64,000 nucleotides of DNA from Bryum argenteum. Taxonomy: Eukaryota > Streptophyta > Bryopsida > Bryales > Bryaceae. The notes under the pieces are model-generated. The model made no database searches. It was not told where the DNA came from and was given only the letters and a program-made list of their open reading frames with translations. Location of the stretch: positions 23,948,097-24,012,096 of the forward strand of contig CM073324.1 in assembly GCA_037043015.1 (NCBI GenBank). The letters run 5' to 3'. Position 1 is the first letter of the stretch. Each line of letters starts with the position of its first letter. The position numbers and the translations under genes are program-made. Below are positions 1 through 11,345 of this stretch, piece by piece.

Positions 1-298
1 ATTGTTTTTGAGTACAAATATATCACGATCTTGTAATATATAAGGTCTCATAAGGTCTCATGACTCCAAATTTGACCCACATGAACTACACCATTTGAAT
101 AACTTACTTTTATTTTCGTGTATCAAGCTTTTAAAAACTTAAGTCTTTTGACGAAGAAATGACAGAACATATAGTAGATAATGAAGGGTTGAAGAGCATT
201 TCCATGCACCTGAATCTCTCCGCACCTCTCCATCCATCAGACAACTTGTAGCACTCATCTAACGTGAGCTCCTCTGTAACCTCTCCAGCTTGTACTCA
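1..298. other. No gene recognised
   Basis: AT-rich sequence with no open frame of note and no repeat that I can define, apart from a short direct repeat of the word AAGGTCTCAT near position 50. Confidence 0.5.
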
Positions 299-545
299 AA
301 TACTAGTAGAAAATGGCTATAAAGTGACATCTCTTGTGACTTGTCCCTAGTGACAAAAGAGTGCTTGTTTAAATTGTGCTTCTAAAAACATCCAAATGGT
401 TTAAAAAATTTCACTTTGCCTTATATCTAGTAGGCTATAGTATACCCTATCACAGAAAAATAAAATTATAGAAAAGTAATGAATATAATAATTAATTTTG
501 ATGTTTTAAGGACAATTAAATAGGCTTTCTTACGTCACTTCAGAT
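299..545. repeat. Degenerate relative of the CACTA-type MITE at 2664
   Basis: The left end carries ACTAGTAGAAAATG as in the element at 2664-2966, and the interior shares the words TTTAAATTGTGCTTCTAA and ATATAATAATTAATTTTGA with it. The right terminus is not recognisable, so this looks like an older copy that has lost one end. Confidence 0.4.
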
Positions 546-1675
546 GTTACTTTTTGTGCAACTTTTTACTAAGGTTAACCTACCTATTGAGCATTTAAAG
601 GAGTTACACACTACTAGGAATTTGGCCCCTATGCAACAGCTCTATTGTAGCATAATACTTCAGAAATCGTAAGTCGGGGTCCCTGTTAAAACATTGCTCG
701 AACCATGCTAACCGCGTTGCCCTCAGTAATGCCACGTCTAGGGTGTAACGTACGCTACAGTTACAGCGTTTACACCGTCTGCCAGGTCTGCTGGTGGTTA
801 CTAATTGTAGCTTCAGTCCATGAGTCCGGTTTTAATGCCTGGAGGGTAGCCAACTCTCTGGGAGCTGCTGCGCTGCGGCAGCAGACCCAACAGGCTCCCA
901 GATAGTCCAAGAACAACATCAATTGCGGATTCAGTTAAACCCTCGGCCCTGTCCAGTAAACACCTCGGCCCCACTGCCGCAGCCACCGGATTATGATTGC
1001 ACCGCCCCCCTCACCTCCGGATTATGATCTATCGGAACTGCCAGGTCTGCCGCTAAAGCCGCTCCTGCTGAAGCCTGTGTAAACGCACACAGCCAGCAGC
1101 CCTAGCAGGCTTGGCAGGCCCAGCAGGTGCAGTTGGCTGTGTAAACGCAGTAAGTGGTTGCCCTAAGAGAACCGTGGTTCGTATACCCCTTTAGGAGGGT
1201 GTGTAAGTAATGAAGTTGCCACGTGGCAGAGGTATGTCAATTCCTCGAAGTTTCGTTTCGGATATTGTTATTACCGATCTAATTCACATTGCCAATTGTA
1301 AGACTGGTTTTACTACGAGTTTTCACGGAAGGTGAATAAAACAAGTGTGAAATGGTAAATCTGAACTTATAGTTGATACGGTGTTTACTATTAGCATTAT
1401 CAATCGTGCAAAAAGTATATGCCATGTGGCGCATCTGGATTGGTTCAAGGTAAAGGAATTTAGAATACCCTATTTTCGGCCTGCAATTAACCACTGTCTA
1501 AAATAGGAATTCTTTTGTTAGTTAACCTACATGCATCAGACCAAAAGTAACAAGATTAAAACATGTGGTACTCCTTTTAAAGGTCTCATTTGTCACGAAG
1601 TGTTCAAAACACTCCCAAATGCACCATTTTAGTACCAATTAAGGAAATGGTGACAAGGTTTACAAATTAAAGTTA
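546..1675. other. Intergenic, with a GC-rich inverted-repeat segment
   Basis: Positions about 739-1165 are GC-rich and hold inverted copies of GCGTTTACAC (766-775; reverse copies at 1077-1086 and 1139-1148). The ends read TAGGG and CCCTA, which suggests a MITE, but no target duplication fits. No coding region is seen; the open frames are short and have no recognisable product. Confidence 0.3.
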
Positions 1676-1734
1676 TTGCTTCACCATCCGCTTCAATGTA
1701 TATGCTACCGTATCTTCATGCTTGATCTGTACAG

Positions 1735-2322
1735 TCATACCTCAAAACCCCAAAAACATGTTTCTAGTATGTACCTACACCGCCAACCTTTATTTACAGT
1801 TACAATACATAAGCTACTAAGACTCTTCCGAGAGAGATTCGGATTCTGTCTGCAACTGCTGCTCCTTATTTTCCACTCGGTCAGGCTCGCTATTTTCCCC
1901 ATCTTCGTCTTCTTCACACTTTGACCCGCTGGCAGTTGTGTAACGGAAAGCGCTCTTCGTTGTGGCTGCTAGTGTTGCTGTTGTCCAACCAAACGCTCTC
2001 TTCGTCTTGGAAATTGCTAGTGCGCTCCATCAAATTGCTGTGGTCCAAGCACTGTTGGTGGTTGCTGCCATTGCTGCAGCTGCTGCTCCTCATTTTCCAC
2101 TCGGTCAGGCTCGTTGTTTTCCCCATCTTCGTCTTCTTCACACTTTGACCCGGTCTCGTCTCCTGAATTCTCGCTTCCGCTTCCATCACTTGCTCTTGAT
2201 TCCTCCTCGCTGTCGCTGTCAGAGCCAGATTCCTCCCCATCCTCACTGTATGAGTCCTCGACCCCGCTCTCCACATTCTCTAATCTTGATTTTGTATTTT
2301 TATTTATTTTTCTTTCCAGCAC
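1735..2322 (-). pseudogene. Tandemly duplicated acidic reading frame, unidentified
   Basis: On the minus strand, 2322-2017 encodes a strongly acidic Ser/Glu/Asp-rich stretch of about 100 residues that contains KCEEDEDGEN and a Gln-rich end. A block of roughly 75 bp at 1860-1930 is repeated at 2080-2158, and both copies read KCEEDEDGEN followed by EPDRVEN. The open frame starts with GTG just after an in-frame stop, so any true exon needs a splice junction. The piece may belong to the same decayed transposon or gene as the frames at 2961-3377 and 3507-3887 upstream on this strand. I do not recognise the product. Confidence 0.3.
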
Positions 2323-2663
2323 TTTTCAGTGGCTTAGTTACCTGGACCGCCTCCTGCATTTGGTCGCCAAACTTGCCATGACGGACACTATCCACAACTA
2401 CTTGAATGCCATTTTGCTTTGCAGATTGAACTTCCTTCTGAGTGGGTTGTCTTTCAAACTCGTCCAATTGCGATACAAAAATGAAACTTAGAATTAATAT
2501 AAAGGATTAGTAGAAAAAGACATTGATTGTATTCTGAAATACACAACTTATTGAATCCAAGGGCAATATGAGAATCACATAGGCATGGGCAGAAAACACT
2601 TACAAACACAGTTACCAGACCTTGTACTCCTCTTGGGCCGATCTTATGGGTGAAACCCTTCCT

Positions 2664-2966
2664 CACTAGTAGAAAATGACAAAAAAATGACGGTCGTAAT
2701 GACGTGACCAGAATGACACAAAGTGTCAGTTTTAATTGTGCTTCTAATATCGTCAAATTTTTTTTCTGATATTTGTCCCTTTTTCTTAGATTTTTTTTGG
2801 TTGTAATAAGTATACCACACTCTAATAGATAAATAAATAAATTAAGGAAAAGTGACAAATATAATAATTTATTTTGACGTTATTAGAAGCATAATGAAAA
2901 GTGACACTTTGTGTCATTCCGGTCAAGTCGTTACGGCCGTCACTTTTTTGCCATTTTCTACTAGTG
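2664..2966. mobile_element. CACTA-type MITE, 303 bp
   Basis: Long inverted repeats begin CACTAGTAGAAAATG on both ends and extend inward for about 65 bp, including the paired words AATGACACAAAGTGTCA and TGACACTTTGTGTCATT. The element is flanked by the 3-bp direct repeat CCT (2661-2663 and 2967-2969). CACTA termini with a 3-bp duplication are the hallmark of the En/Spm (CACTA) superfamily. It has no coding capacity and interrupts a minus-strand reading frame. Confidence 0.85.
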
Positions 2967-3377
2967 CCTCTTGGTGCACTCATCGGCAACCACCTTGCAT
3001 TTGTCAGATTTAGCTTTGTATTTTGGGTTGAATAGTGACTCAAATATATCATTCCAAGACTCTACGGTACACCCACCAGCCACTGGAACACTATTCTTGT
3101 TCACAGCCATGGCAAAACACCTGCATAATCTCACTCGCCTCTCTCTAATATTATTCCCTATCATTTGCATAACTCACGCATCATCCCAGTCCCCAGGGTA
3201 AAGTTTTTTCAACCGAAGCTTAAATTTGACTTTGCTCAAAGTGTCGTGCTGAGACCAATCAATATGCCACGGGAAAGTGTAAGCCGCTCTCTCAAATGCA
3301 AAATGCTTCATGTGCTTCCAAAATGGGCCTACCGGGTGGGCCATAGCGTTTACATGGCAAGGAGGGACATCCCTCAC
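2961..3377 (-). pseudogene. Broken transposon-like protein frame
   Basis: Two minus-strand segments (3377-3174 and 3170-2961) lie in the same frame and are separated by one TGA. They read GPFWKHMKHFAFE, then GDWDD, IGNNIRERR and LFNPKYKAKSDKCK, a mixed basic and aromatic sequence. The second segment runs into the CACTA MITE at 2966, and the frame stays open on the far side of the insertion (KGFTHKIGPRG). The C-terminal part faintly resembles plant CACTA-associated transposase domains (Transposase_24 type), but this is a weak impression. The internal stop and the MITE make it a pseudogene. Confidence 0.4.
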
Positions 3378-3506
3378 AACCTCTCACGTTCCTAACATTC
3401 AACAAATGATCAAATGAAAGCAAACTACGAAAACCTGAAGGGCATGCAACCGGATTTGACGAATCACTCTAGAGATCCTTACCACCACCCTCTTGTTTTA
3501 CTTTAT

Positions 3507-3887
3507 TTAAACGGGACTGGGCGCTCTTGTCTTCTGCCCTTTTGGGGACTCTTGGGGGCTAAGTGAGCACTTCATTATCACTTTGTTTTTCTGTTTTTCC
3601 TGCTCTCTCAATTGGCTCATCAAGGTGTCAATCTCTGATAGAACTGCTAAGTTAGAATCCGTGTCGTTAGTAGCCAGCTCTTTCCCCTTGCATCCACCCT
3701 GATTGTCCTCCTCGGTCACAATCTTCGACTTCTTCTTCCTGGCGTTTTTGTTCTTCCGGCTGCAACCAAAAGTGAGGGAGCAGTCACCTGTACTCTTATA
3801 TTTGCACTTGACATTCTTCTTCCGCACCTGAGAGACGTCACTTGATTCCACGACTAGGTCCTCACAGAGCTGGCATGAACAATGCAA
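3507..3887 (-). CDS. Hypothetical Cys- and Lys-rich protein fragment
   Basis: A 126-codon open frame with an N-terminal CSCQLC motif, a basic Lys/Arg cluster (KNKNARKKKSK) and a short predicted helix (LMSQLREQEKQKNK). It lies upstream of, and on the same strand as, the broken frame at 2961-3377 and may once have been a neighbouring exon of the same transposon gene. No family is recognised and no splice structure could be fixed, so it may well not be expressed. Confidence 0.25.
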   Translation of the reverse strand: MHCSCQLCEDLVVESSDVSQVRKKNVKCKYKSTGDCSLTFGCSRKNKNARKKKSKIVTEEDNQGGCKGKELATNDTDSNLAVLSEIDTLMSQLREQEKQKNKVIMKCSLSPQESPKGQKTRAPSPV

Positions 3888-3899
3888 AAATTAGAGTGG

Positions 3900-6180
3900 A
3901 GGAAATAAACGTAGGAAATGTAGTAAAACGACAATAATTTAACGACGTTGAGAATGGTACTTTTGTAACCTTTTGATTATTCTCCACAAATGTTACCCTC
4001 TAATCTTGAGGAGACTTTATGAGAGAACGCACGGTTGGTTTGATCAACACACTCCGCACCGACTGCCCTGCGGGTAGGTTGATTCGCGTGGCGATGCTCT
4101 TAGGAATTCCTCGAGGTTCATTCGTTAGGCTCATAGGTGATTCATTTGTGGGACTCCTCAGTGGACGTTTTGAGGGTGCAATATTCTTCACTGGTGATTT
4201 TCAAAAGGGTTGGGGTCGAAAAGAGCAAGCTGCAAGAGACAAAGACTGTGACTGAGGAGAGGAGGACGCTAATGTAAGGAGTGGGTTCCAGGTGAGGTTC
4301 GCTCTTCTTCTCCACAACTTCTCTCATGTAGACCAACATCAAACTGCACTTGCTCTACGTGAACCTCTTCCACGTTGGGCTGCTCGGATGTTTGGTTAAA
4401 CTCTATCGACCTACGTTCGTCACCGTCTACATATCTTTCGAACTCTGGGAAACTTGGAAATTGAACTTGTAGTGGAGGATTTATAATTGGAATGCTAGGA
4501 GCGACTGGACAAATACAAGCAACCACAGTTCACTAAGACAAAGAGATTTCAGGAGAGTAAGAATATCTATCTTTTCTTGCTATTTGTTGAACTAACCTAG
4601 AAGTTAATGGCACGGAAGGATTGCAAACAGGCAAAGGTTGGGGGGAAGGAGTACATGCTATTGATACGAGTGTAGTTGCTGCTTGCTTACTTCTCGGGTG
4701 CGGTGCACAATCTTTAGCTGAAGCCCTTTCCAATTCACCTCTAGACTCTTTGATTCTTGTTGTCGCCGTAGGCTCTGCAAAAACTTCCACCCTGTCCGCT
4801 GCTCCATCTTTGACTGCTGCCGTTGTTGCCCCCTTTCCACCATCATTTCATCATTTTTACTATGGAGTTGAAGCACTATCAACAAACATATTCCATCTTG
4901 TGGACAAGAACTTTCTAGTCAAATATAACCACCTAACACTTCTGTAAGAGACAAACATGGCATGGCCTCTACTTTAAGTAGTGATGTGTTTGGTTTTATA
5001 TAGTAATTTACATACGGAGCTCGAGAACTTGGAGCAACATTGGGCATTTAATGATAACTATTGAAGAAATCAGAGGCTTGGAGACTAAACAAATACCTGT
5101 TTTACAGAAAGCCGAGCTTAAATACATGAGCTGGGGGCAACCTTCTCGTTCTTCCATGACAAGAAATTTGTTTCGCCTAACGAAGGTTCAATTGAATTGG
5201 CCATAGCACTTGAGTGTCTTCAGCTGGCATTGCCATGTTAGCTATCAGCCACCTGTCGTGTAATCTGATGAAGCCAACACCCCCTCTGGCTCCAGTGACC
5301 ATGGCGGTCGGCGTACAAACCGTTATGGTGTTCATTGACAATGTCAAACAATAGAGGGCACTCGGTGGAGAGCTTACATTCGGTGATAACATGTCTTTCA
5401 CTTGGGCAAATATTTGAGCTCTTCCTGTAGGTATTAATTCTCCTCATTCACAAATTCACCGATGCAACTTCCTTGTTACTATGGCGATGGTTCCTCAAGT
5501 ATATATGTGATGATGCTCTAGGTGCCTCAAATCTTTCTTCAATTGAAGATGATTTCACTAGTTCATGGTCGGACGGTGGAGAAGACGTAGAGGATGCTGT
5601 GAACCCAAAAACCACCATGAGGTGGCATTTGGTCACAAGGGGTTTTGAAGAGCAAGATTAGATGAGAAAAGAAGAGGGGAAGAAGGAAAGACAAGAAGAA
5701 GACAAGGAAATAGGGAAGAAGAAGAAGAGAACCACCGGCCGGATGGCTTGGAAGTGGTCTCTACTCTTTTGATTGGCATTCCTTCGTCTTAGGTCCAAAT
5801 GGGGCGTGCCATAGCTTTTTGGAAAGCTAAGCTCAATGTGCACCCGCCCCTAAAATCTCAAAGGCAGAAGATCAACGAGCTAAGACTGATTGCTGTTTGA
5901 CTGTGGCGGTTTTTGCCACTGCCGGGGGGAAAACTTTTTCAACACCCCGACTTTGGAAGCTCATATCTCCCTCTCTACAACTCGGAATTGAGCATGCTTT
6001 ATACCATTGGAAAGCTCTACTGGAGCTCTATCTAGTGTAGAAATCTCAAAGGAGTTGAAGAAAAATCGAGTGAGTTATGGGGGAAACAATCTGGCTGGCT
6101 TTCATAGGGCAAGAACAAGCTCTTATCTTAATAACAAAGGAACTAAATAAGGAGGAGGAAGATGAGTGAGGCAAGACAAG
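3900..6180. other. Decayed sequence without a recognisable gene
   Basis: Several minus-strand frames of 60-85 codons occur (for example 5447-5177, 5636-5448, 4790-4533 and 4526-4269). None shows a known domain and frames change repeatedly, as in eroded transposon sequence. Some adjoin one another in different frames with overlapping content, consistent with frameshift decay. A purine-rich run lies at about 5660-5730. Confidence 0.4.
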
Positions 6181-6186
6181 CAATTT

Positions 6187-6330
6187 GAGAAGGGCTCTCC
6201 TTCTCCTAACTACTAACACTTCAACAAAAAATCATTTTGAGAAGGGCTCTCCTTCTCCTAACTACTAACACTTCAACAACAAGATCATTTTGAGAAGGGC
6301 TCTCCTTCTCCTAACTACTAACACTTCAAG
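6187..6330. repeat. Tandem repeat, about 52 bp x 3
   Basis: Three nearly identical copies start at 6187, 6239 and 6292, each opening with GAGAAGGGCTCTCCTTCTCC, followed by TAACTACTAACACTTCAA. The first 14 bases contain a small hairpin (GAGAAGG...CCTTCTC). Confidence 0.9.
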
Positions 6331-6803
6331 AAAGATGATCAAGGTGAACAAAGAGAAAAAGGAGACCCATGGCCTTCCTCCTCCTAACTACATAGATGAA
6401 TAGGTAGGTGAACAAAATGGAGGAGAAGGGGGCCCAAGGCCTCCCTTCTCCTACTCTAACCTAAACTAAGAGGAAATGGAAGAGGTGATGATAGCTTGAA
6501 ACAAGCTATTAAGTACCAAATGGGAGCCGCCAAAGAGGCGGCTCACCATAACCCTAACTAAGGCCTAAGCCCTAACTAAGGCATGGATGAATGACCGCCA
6601 CTCCATGCGCTCTCCGTCCTCAAGCCTCCATCCTATCAACGACTTCATCAATGGATGTAGCTCCCACATGCTACCACAAGGTTAGATGAATGAATCTCTC
6701 AACAACCAAATTTCAAACACAACAAGGACATCAAAGACTACTTGTACAAGGCCCATGGTAAATTTCTAACCCAACTCCAAGTCCCTAATTCTTACGCTAA
6801 TAA

Positions 6804-6905
6804 AACCAAGGATCCACTAGGGGGCTTTTTACCTCCTCTAGTCCTTCCTTATCGAACCAAGGATCCACTAGGGGGCTTTTTACCTCCTCTAGTCCTTCCT
6901 TATCG
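6804..6905. repeat. Tandem repeat, 51 bp x 2
   Basis: Two apparently identical 51-bp units, each beginning AACCAAGGATCCACTAGGGG, at 6804-6854 and 6855-6905. The surrounding 6331-7590 shows no gene; it includes frequent copies of the word CCTCCT on either side. Confidence 0.9.
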
Positions 6906-7599
6906 AACCAATCACTCCTAATCTAAACTAAGCTCAAAATTCATGCTAAATAATCTACCAAAGGCCTTGCGACAACTAATCTTTAATATACCTATTGCAT
7001 TCAAAACTCAATTATCATAAATTCATCAAATTACCTCAAGATGTCATGGTTTGCAAACAATTCATTAATAAAAATCCATTATTAGTAACACTTAAGCAAA
7101 AGAGAGCTTACACGCTCTCACAGATGCAAGCAGCAAGTAGATTGTAGGCAGTTTGATCCCTGCACTTCCTGATGAATTTGTTGAGGAAAAATCTAGCCCG
7201 TACTTGCAAGAGTCCCTGAGCTCTTACCACGTCTCTGCATTATCAACAAGTGATGGGGGGATTTTGCGCGTGTTACACGCAAATGAAGCCCTCTCTCCTA
7301 TATTGCGAGTGATTCACAATTGCTTTGTGATCTTATTCATGGTAGCTTGGCTTGACGTTGGGAGGTCAAAATTTCTCACTTCGGATTCTTATTATCAGAG
7401 GATTATAAAGGAATAGTCAAATAGAGGCTAGGGTTAAATATCTTGGGTTTACTATAAAACAATGTACTATTATGTTTTAATCTAACGGCTTCCTCTTTAT
7501 GCAGAGGACTGCCGAGATTCTATGATCTATAAAGTTCTTTTTAATCAATGAGAGAGCTGCGAATTCCATGGAATCGGCTCACTCTTTTTATCAGCATTG

Positions 7600-9065
7600 A
7601 TTTTGACTAATCCTAGTTGTCTGCGTATTCTCTCAAATGCTATCCTCCCGAGTGCTTTCGTAAATATATCCATCAGTTGCTCCCTTGTAGGCACAAATTT
7701 GAGAGGAATTTCTTTTGACAGAGTTTTTTCTCATAGTAAATGATGTCGTACCTCTACAAGCTTTGATAAACCCGATTGTGCGGCAAGTTTAGGTTGCCTT
7801 GGTTGTCACCACAAATAATTGTTGGAACTCGTAGGTTTTGTAGCTTCAACTCTCCAAACATCCTTCTCAACCAGATTGCTTCCTTGGTGCCCTCCGTGAT
7901 CACCATATACTCTGCTTCTGTTGAAGACAACGCAACAATGGGTTGTTTTTTACTATTCCAGGTGATAGGTGTGCTACCAACTTGAAGGAGGAAAACAAAC
8001 CCAATAAGTTGTGGACTTCCGATCATGCACGTCTCCGACCCAATAAGCATTGATAAAGCTACAAAGACTATTACCCTCCCCTCTTTGATACAACAAAACA
8101 AAGTCAGAGGTGCCTCTCAACTACATGTAGATATGCTTAAGTGCGAGAAGGTGGAGCTCCTGTGGGCAACATATGAAGCGACTCACAGGACCGACAAGTC
8201 GACAAAAAAGGAGATGTCTGGTCTAGTGTGATGTAAAAAAATTAACTTACCGACCATGCGTTGGTATCTGGTAGGTGGAAGTGTCAGTTAGAAGAGCAGA
8301 CATGTCAGGCTCTAACTTGAGTTTCTCGATCATCGGGGTGTACGCAGGTCGACAGTCGGAGAGGCCAAAATGAGAGAGCAACTCACGCATGTACTAGCGC
8401 TGAGGATCAAAAATGAATTCCATCCCTACGGAGTAAGAGAGCAATCTCAGGTCGCACATCTTGAATTTACGCACGGACCGCAACCATAAGCACGTTGTTG
8501 TCTCCAGCTTTATACATGTCATCTATATAGAGGACCGACAATGTAAGTTTACCTTAATCCTCAAAGTTGTATAGATTGTTATTAGTTGTGGCCTAGAAGA
8601 TACCCATCCACCTTGTTGTACCATGCCCTTAGTGCTTGCTTTAGAGGGCCTTTTTCAGTTTGCTCGCTAATCTAGGTTGAAAGATGTCTTCAAATTGTGG
8701 TGGTGAAGCCACTGTCATAGATGTCCTCATCAATCACGTTATTAAGAAATGCGGTCTTGACGTCCAGGTAGAAGATAGGCCAATCATTTTGCCCTGCAAA
8801 AGCCACCACCCTACGGAGGATGTTCGACTTCACAACAAGAGAGAAGGTCTCTGTATACTCTGTACCGGCTTGCTGCTGGAATCGTTTTGCAACAAGACTA
8901 GCCTTGGGTTTGACGGTAGAGCCGTCTCCATTCGTCTTCACACGGTAAATCAATTTTGTTCAGATAGCTTTGCGGCCTGGTCGTAGAGGAACTAGGTCCC
9001 AGGTGTTGTTCTTATGAATCGAAGAGAGCTCATCATGCATTGCATTGCTCTATCTAGGTGCTGCA
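7600..9065 (-). pseudogene. Copia retrotransposon remnant (RT and RNase H)
   Basis: Reading the minus strand from 9065 to 7600 gives eroded Copia pol pieces in the normal order. First comes the start of reverse transcriptase (IYRVKTNGDGS, then YLDVKTAFLN at 8953-8690). Then come the RNase H end (SSTEAEYM, GDNQGNLNL at 8101-7754) and the typical C-terminus (near 7630, FTKALGR-like). The catalytic RT block between them is too damaged to read. No LTRs were found. The pieces resemble the same regions of the Copia element at 40236-45507, so this is an older, truncated relative in the opposite orientation. Confidence 0.8.
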
Positions 9066-9079
9066 GTGCTGCATGAACA

Positions 9080-9560
9080 CTTTCAAGCAATAGAAGATTC
9101 GCATAGAGTTTAATTGTAAAAACATCATTGCAAGGCTACTATTTGAGCTAAAATATTTTTTTGATAAATATTTTTGGTACAATTGAGTCTTTGAGATGAA
9201 GATGAACAAGTTTCTAGTAGTTGGGGCTTATTTTGTTGCAAATTTTATGTGGGTAGCATTTTCATTTCAAAGTGAGAATGATAGTTTTTTGTAGCATGTT
9301 ATGCACACTAAACCCTTAGGATCTCGCATCCTATTTTCATCTATATCACATATCTTCATCTATATCACATTTAAATGAGTTTTTGACTAAAAACACCCCC
9401 AAAGACATATAGGGGTTAAGTTGAAAAAATCAGTACTTTCACGAGGATCCCTTGTTCCATAATATCACCATACCGGGCCCTTCCTATTATCATCGACCCC
9501 AGAGCCCTCGAGATATCCGAATTTTCCTCTGGATTTTCCGGAATCAGCGAAAACGAACTT
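9080..9560. other. AT-rich dispersed repeat, no gene
   Basis: The stretch 9090-9330 resembles 23690-23890 (shared words TTGCAAGGCTA, TATTTGAG and ATCTCGCAATC-like). Together with 13020-13500, which matches 23400-23600 in reverse orientation, it suggests a dispersed AT-rich repeat. No coding region is seen. Confidence 0.4.
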
Positions 9561-10660
9561 TGGTGTCAATCATACTATTGTAACAGGGACAGAAATAGGC
9601 AAGTACTACAGTAGTGTGCAGGGTACACACGGCAAATTGTGATACTACCGGCAAATGCCAAAAACTTTGCAGGGCAGTAATACAAAGAGTTTTCTTCAGT
9701 ATGCGTCCGATACTGCAAGCTCTCCGTGTGCTCTTCCGGAATAAGCCGGTTGGATAGCAATGGTTCCAGATCTAAGACTCCTTGTACGATGTTTCCTACA
9801 GGAAAAAGAAAAACGGCGAGGATAGCCTTTCTCGTACGCTGCTGCTTCATCAAATGCTCACGGACGGGGACCATTTTTTGATCCCGCTATCTGACATCAT
9901 GGTCTGATATGGAATGTTCCGATATGCTATATCGGTTGTAACTCTTGAGTTAGTCTCGAGTTGTGGATTTCTGGTGGGCCTGGGCTCTGTCGGAGGCTTC
10001 TCGTTGACTCGAAAGCATCATGAATGTAACTTTTTCTCTCAACTTCTGAGTTCGTTTGTAAGTGTAAGGAGGAAAGGACAACATGCACAAACATTCAATA
10101 AAGCTTCAATCGTATCTTCTGCTGCCTGCCACCGTCTCCTTACTATTCGAAGACGGGATACACTCCGATAGAGTCTGCCCACTTAAACTATACATTCTGG
10201 TACGTTCTATACTTTGGTAAGCAGAAATACTCTCTCTCAAACTCAAGAAAATGCCGCAAGAAACCATGTTTCTAGTGCAATTCAGTAACAAGAACAAATT
10301 GCTACCTGCAAAGGATGGTCATCGCCATATTAAGTGATACTTTGGAAGCAGTACAGAAAGTTGACTTACAGCAAGCTGATCAGAGCTCTACCAGACTCCT
10401 GCAGCAAGCAACTAATAGAACCCAATCTACTTTCGAGCTCCAGTTACGACTAGCAAAATAAAATTCGACGACTCAAAGACTCGCATGAGCACACTTTTGA
10501 GCAAATTCCTGACTCTCCAATCCACATGGAACCCGGTTCGCTCAAGAAAAGCAGACGAAGTGCGATACTCAGCTGGTGAGAAAGCAACCAAGATCATGTC
10601 TCGCCTTCAATGCCCCCAATTTCTTCCACGTCGCGTATCTTTCAGTTGAAAGACCTTCCG
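9561..10660. repeat. Left flank of duplicated cassette A
   Basis: This segment is a diverged copy of 19560-20763. Both contain, in the same order, a CTCTTCCG/AAGTCGGTTGGA-type block, TTCCGATATGCTAT, GGTGGGCCTGGGCTCTGTCGG, TTTTTCTCTCAACTTC, AACTCAAGAAAATGCCGCAA and a GCGATACTC/GCTGGTGAG block. Frames are not conserved between the copies, so the segment is probably non-coding. TCCGATA-type motifs occur as inverted pairs (for example TTCCGATATGC...TATATCGG near 9920). Confidence 0.7.
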
Positions 10661-10666
10661 TTTATT
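10661..10666 (-). terminator. Poly(A) signal of gene A
   Basis: AATAAA on the minus strand, 18 bp after the stop codon of gene A. The surrounding TGTCAATAAAC is conserved at the same place behind gene B (20764-20769), which supports both genes ending here. Confidence 0.55.
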
Positions 10667-10683
10667 GACAATCGTTTCGACCA

Positions 10684-10875
10684 TCAGTCTTCACCCGCAT
10701 CGTTCTCCTGGTCTTCGTCCTCATCGCCCTCCTCGTGTTCGTCCTCATTGTCCTCCTCTTCATCATCGTCATTGTCATCAGAGTCCGAGTCGTCAATCCA
10801 GACGTTCAAGGACTGCAACTCCGCATTCGTAAATGCCCGACGTGGCTCCAAGTCGATCAGCTTCTTCAGCTCCAT
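10684..10875 (-). CDS. Gene A: small acidic VWIDD-module protein
   Basis: A 63-residue protein of unknown function. The N-terminal 27 residues form a module shared with four other genes in this window: a Leu/Ile/Glu segment, then NAELQSLNVWIDD. The rest is a nearly pure Asp/Glu tail with SDSDD at its start. The ATG at 10875 was chosen because gene B starts at the equivalent codon; the longer frame begins with TTG. A TATA box lies 176 bp upstream of the ATG, and AATAAA follows the stop. The unit thus looks like a complete compact gene without introns. A hydrophobic VWI followed by acidic and Ser residues resembles a SUMO-interacting motif, but that is only a hypothesis. No known family was recognised. 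Confidence 0.6.
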   Translation of the reverse strand: MELKKLIDLEPRRAFTNAELQSLNVWIDDSDSDDNDDDEEEDNEDEHEEGDEDEDQENDAGED

Positions 10876-11049
10876 ATCTAATTGTCTCTCAGCACTCAAT
10901 CGATCAGAAATTCAAAGTGTTGGGTTGCTACTACGGTGACAGTAGAAAACTCTGATTGTTCGAAATACGGCTATGGATCGATGACTATGCCGGCTAGCTC
11001 GCCAGCTCTCAAGTTTCTAGTGCTCTTGATGTAACAAGCTGCATCACTC

Positions 11050-11057
11050 TTTATATA
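11050..11057 (-). promoter_or_regulatory. TATA box of gene A
   Basis: CTATATAAAG on the minus strand, about 176 bp before the ATG of gene A. The region between TATA and ATG shares the words GAGAGCTGGC and CATCGATCCATAGC with the leader of gene B, indicating a conserved 5' untranslated region. Confidence 0.6.
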
Positions 11058-11119
11058 GGCCGGGAGGGGTGGGGGAGGAGATGCTTTTGGCTGGTGCAAT
11101 GCATCCTTTGCGGGGAATT

Positions 11120-11345
11120 TCATGCTCTCGAGGTGAGTGGGGAGCAGTGTTCGGGGAGCCAATATCCTCATAAAAATCTCAACCGGTCTTAGTATTACTT
11201 GGGCCGTTTTTTATGAAATATTTGTAAAGAAATTTCTATTTTATATTCTAACAAGCCAGTTTTTAGCCGACACTTGGACTCTTGGACTGGTTTTTTATGG
11301 AAATCAACCGACCGAAGTGGTCATGCTCTCAAGGTGAGTGGGGAG
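11120..11345. repeat. 24-bp direct repeats upstream of gene A
   Basis: CATGCTCTC followed by AGGTGAGTGGGGAG occurs at 11120-11143 and again at 11322-11345 with one base different. The roughly 180 bp between them are AT-rich. The repeats could mark an old insertion or a local duplication; no terminal inverted repeat is visible. Confidence 0.6.

Noticed and set aside
739-1165. hAT-type MITE with TAGGG ends
   Set aside because: An 8-bp target duplication does not match on the two sides, and inverted similarity is limited to short words; kept only as a note.
9575-9874. 99-codon minus-strand frame beside gene A
   Set aside because: Only a short stretch (LLSNRL..EEH) is shared with the copy beside gene B; the rest of the frame diverges and holds indels.
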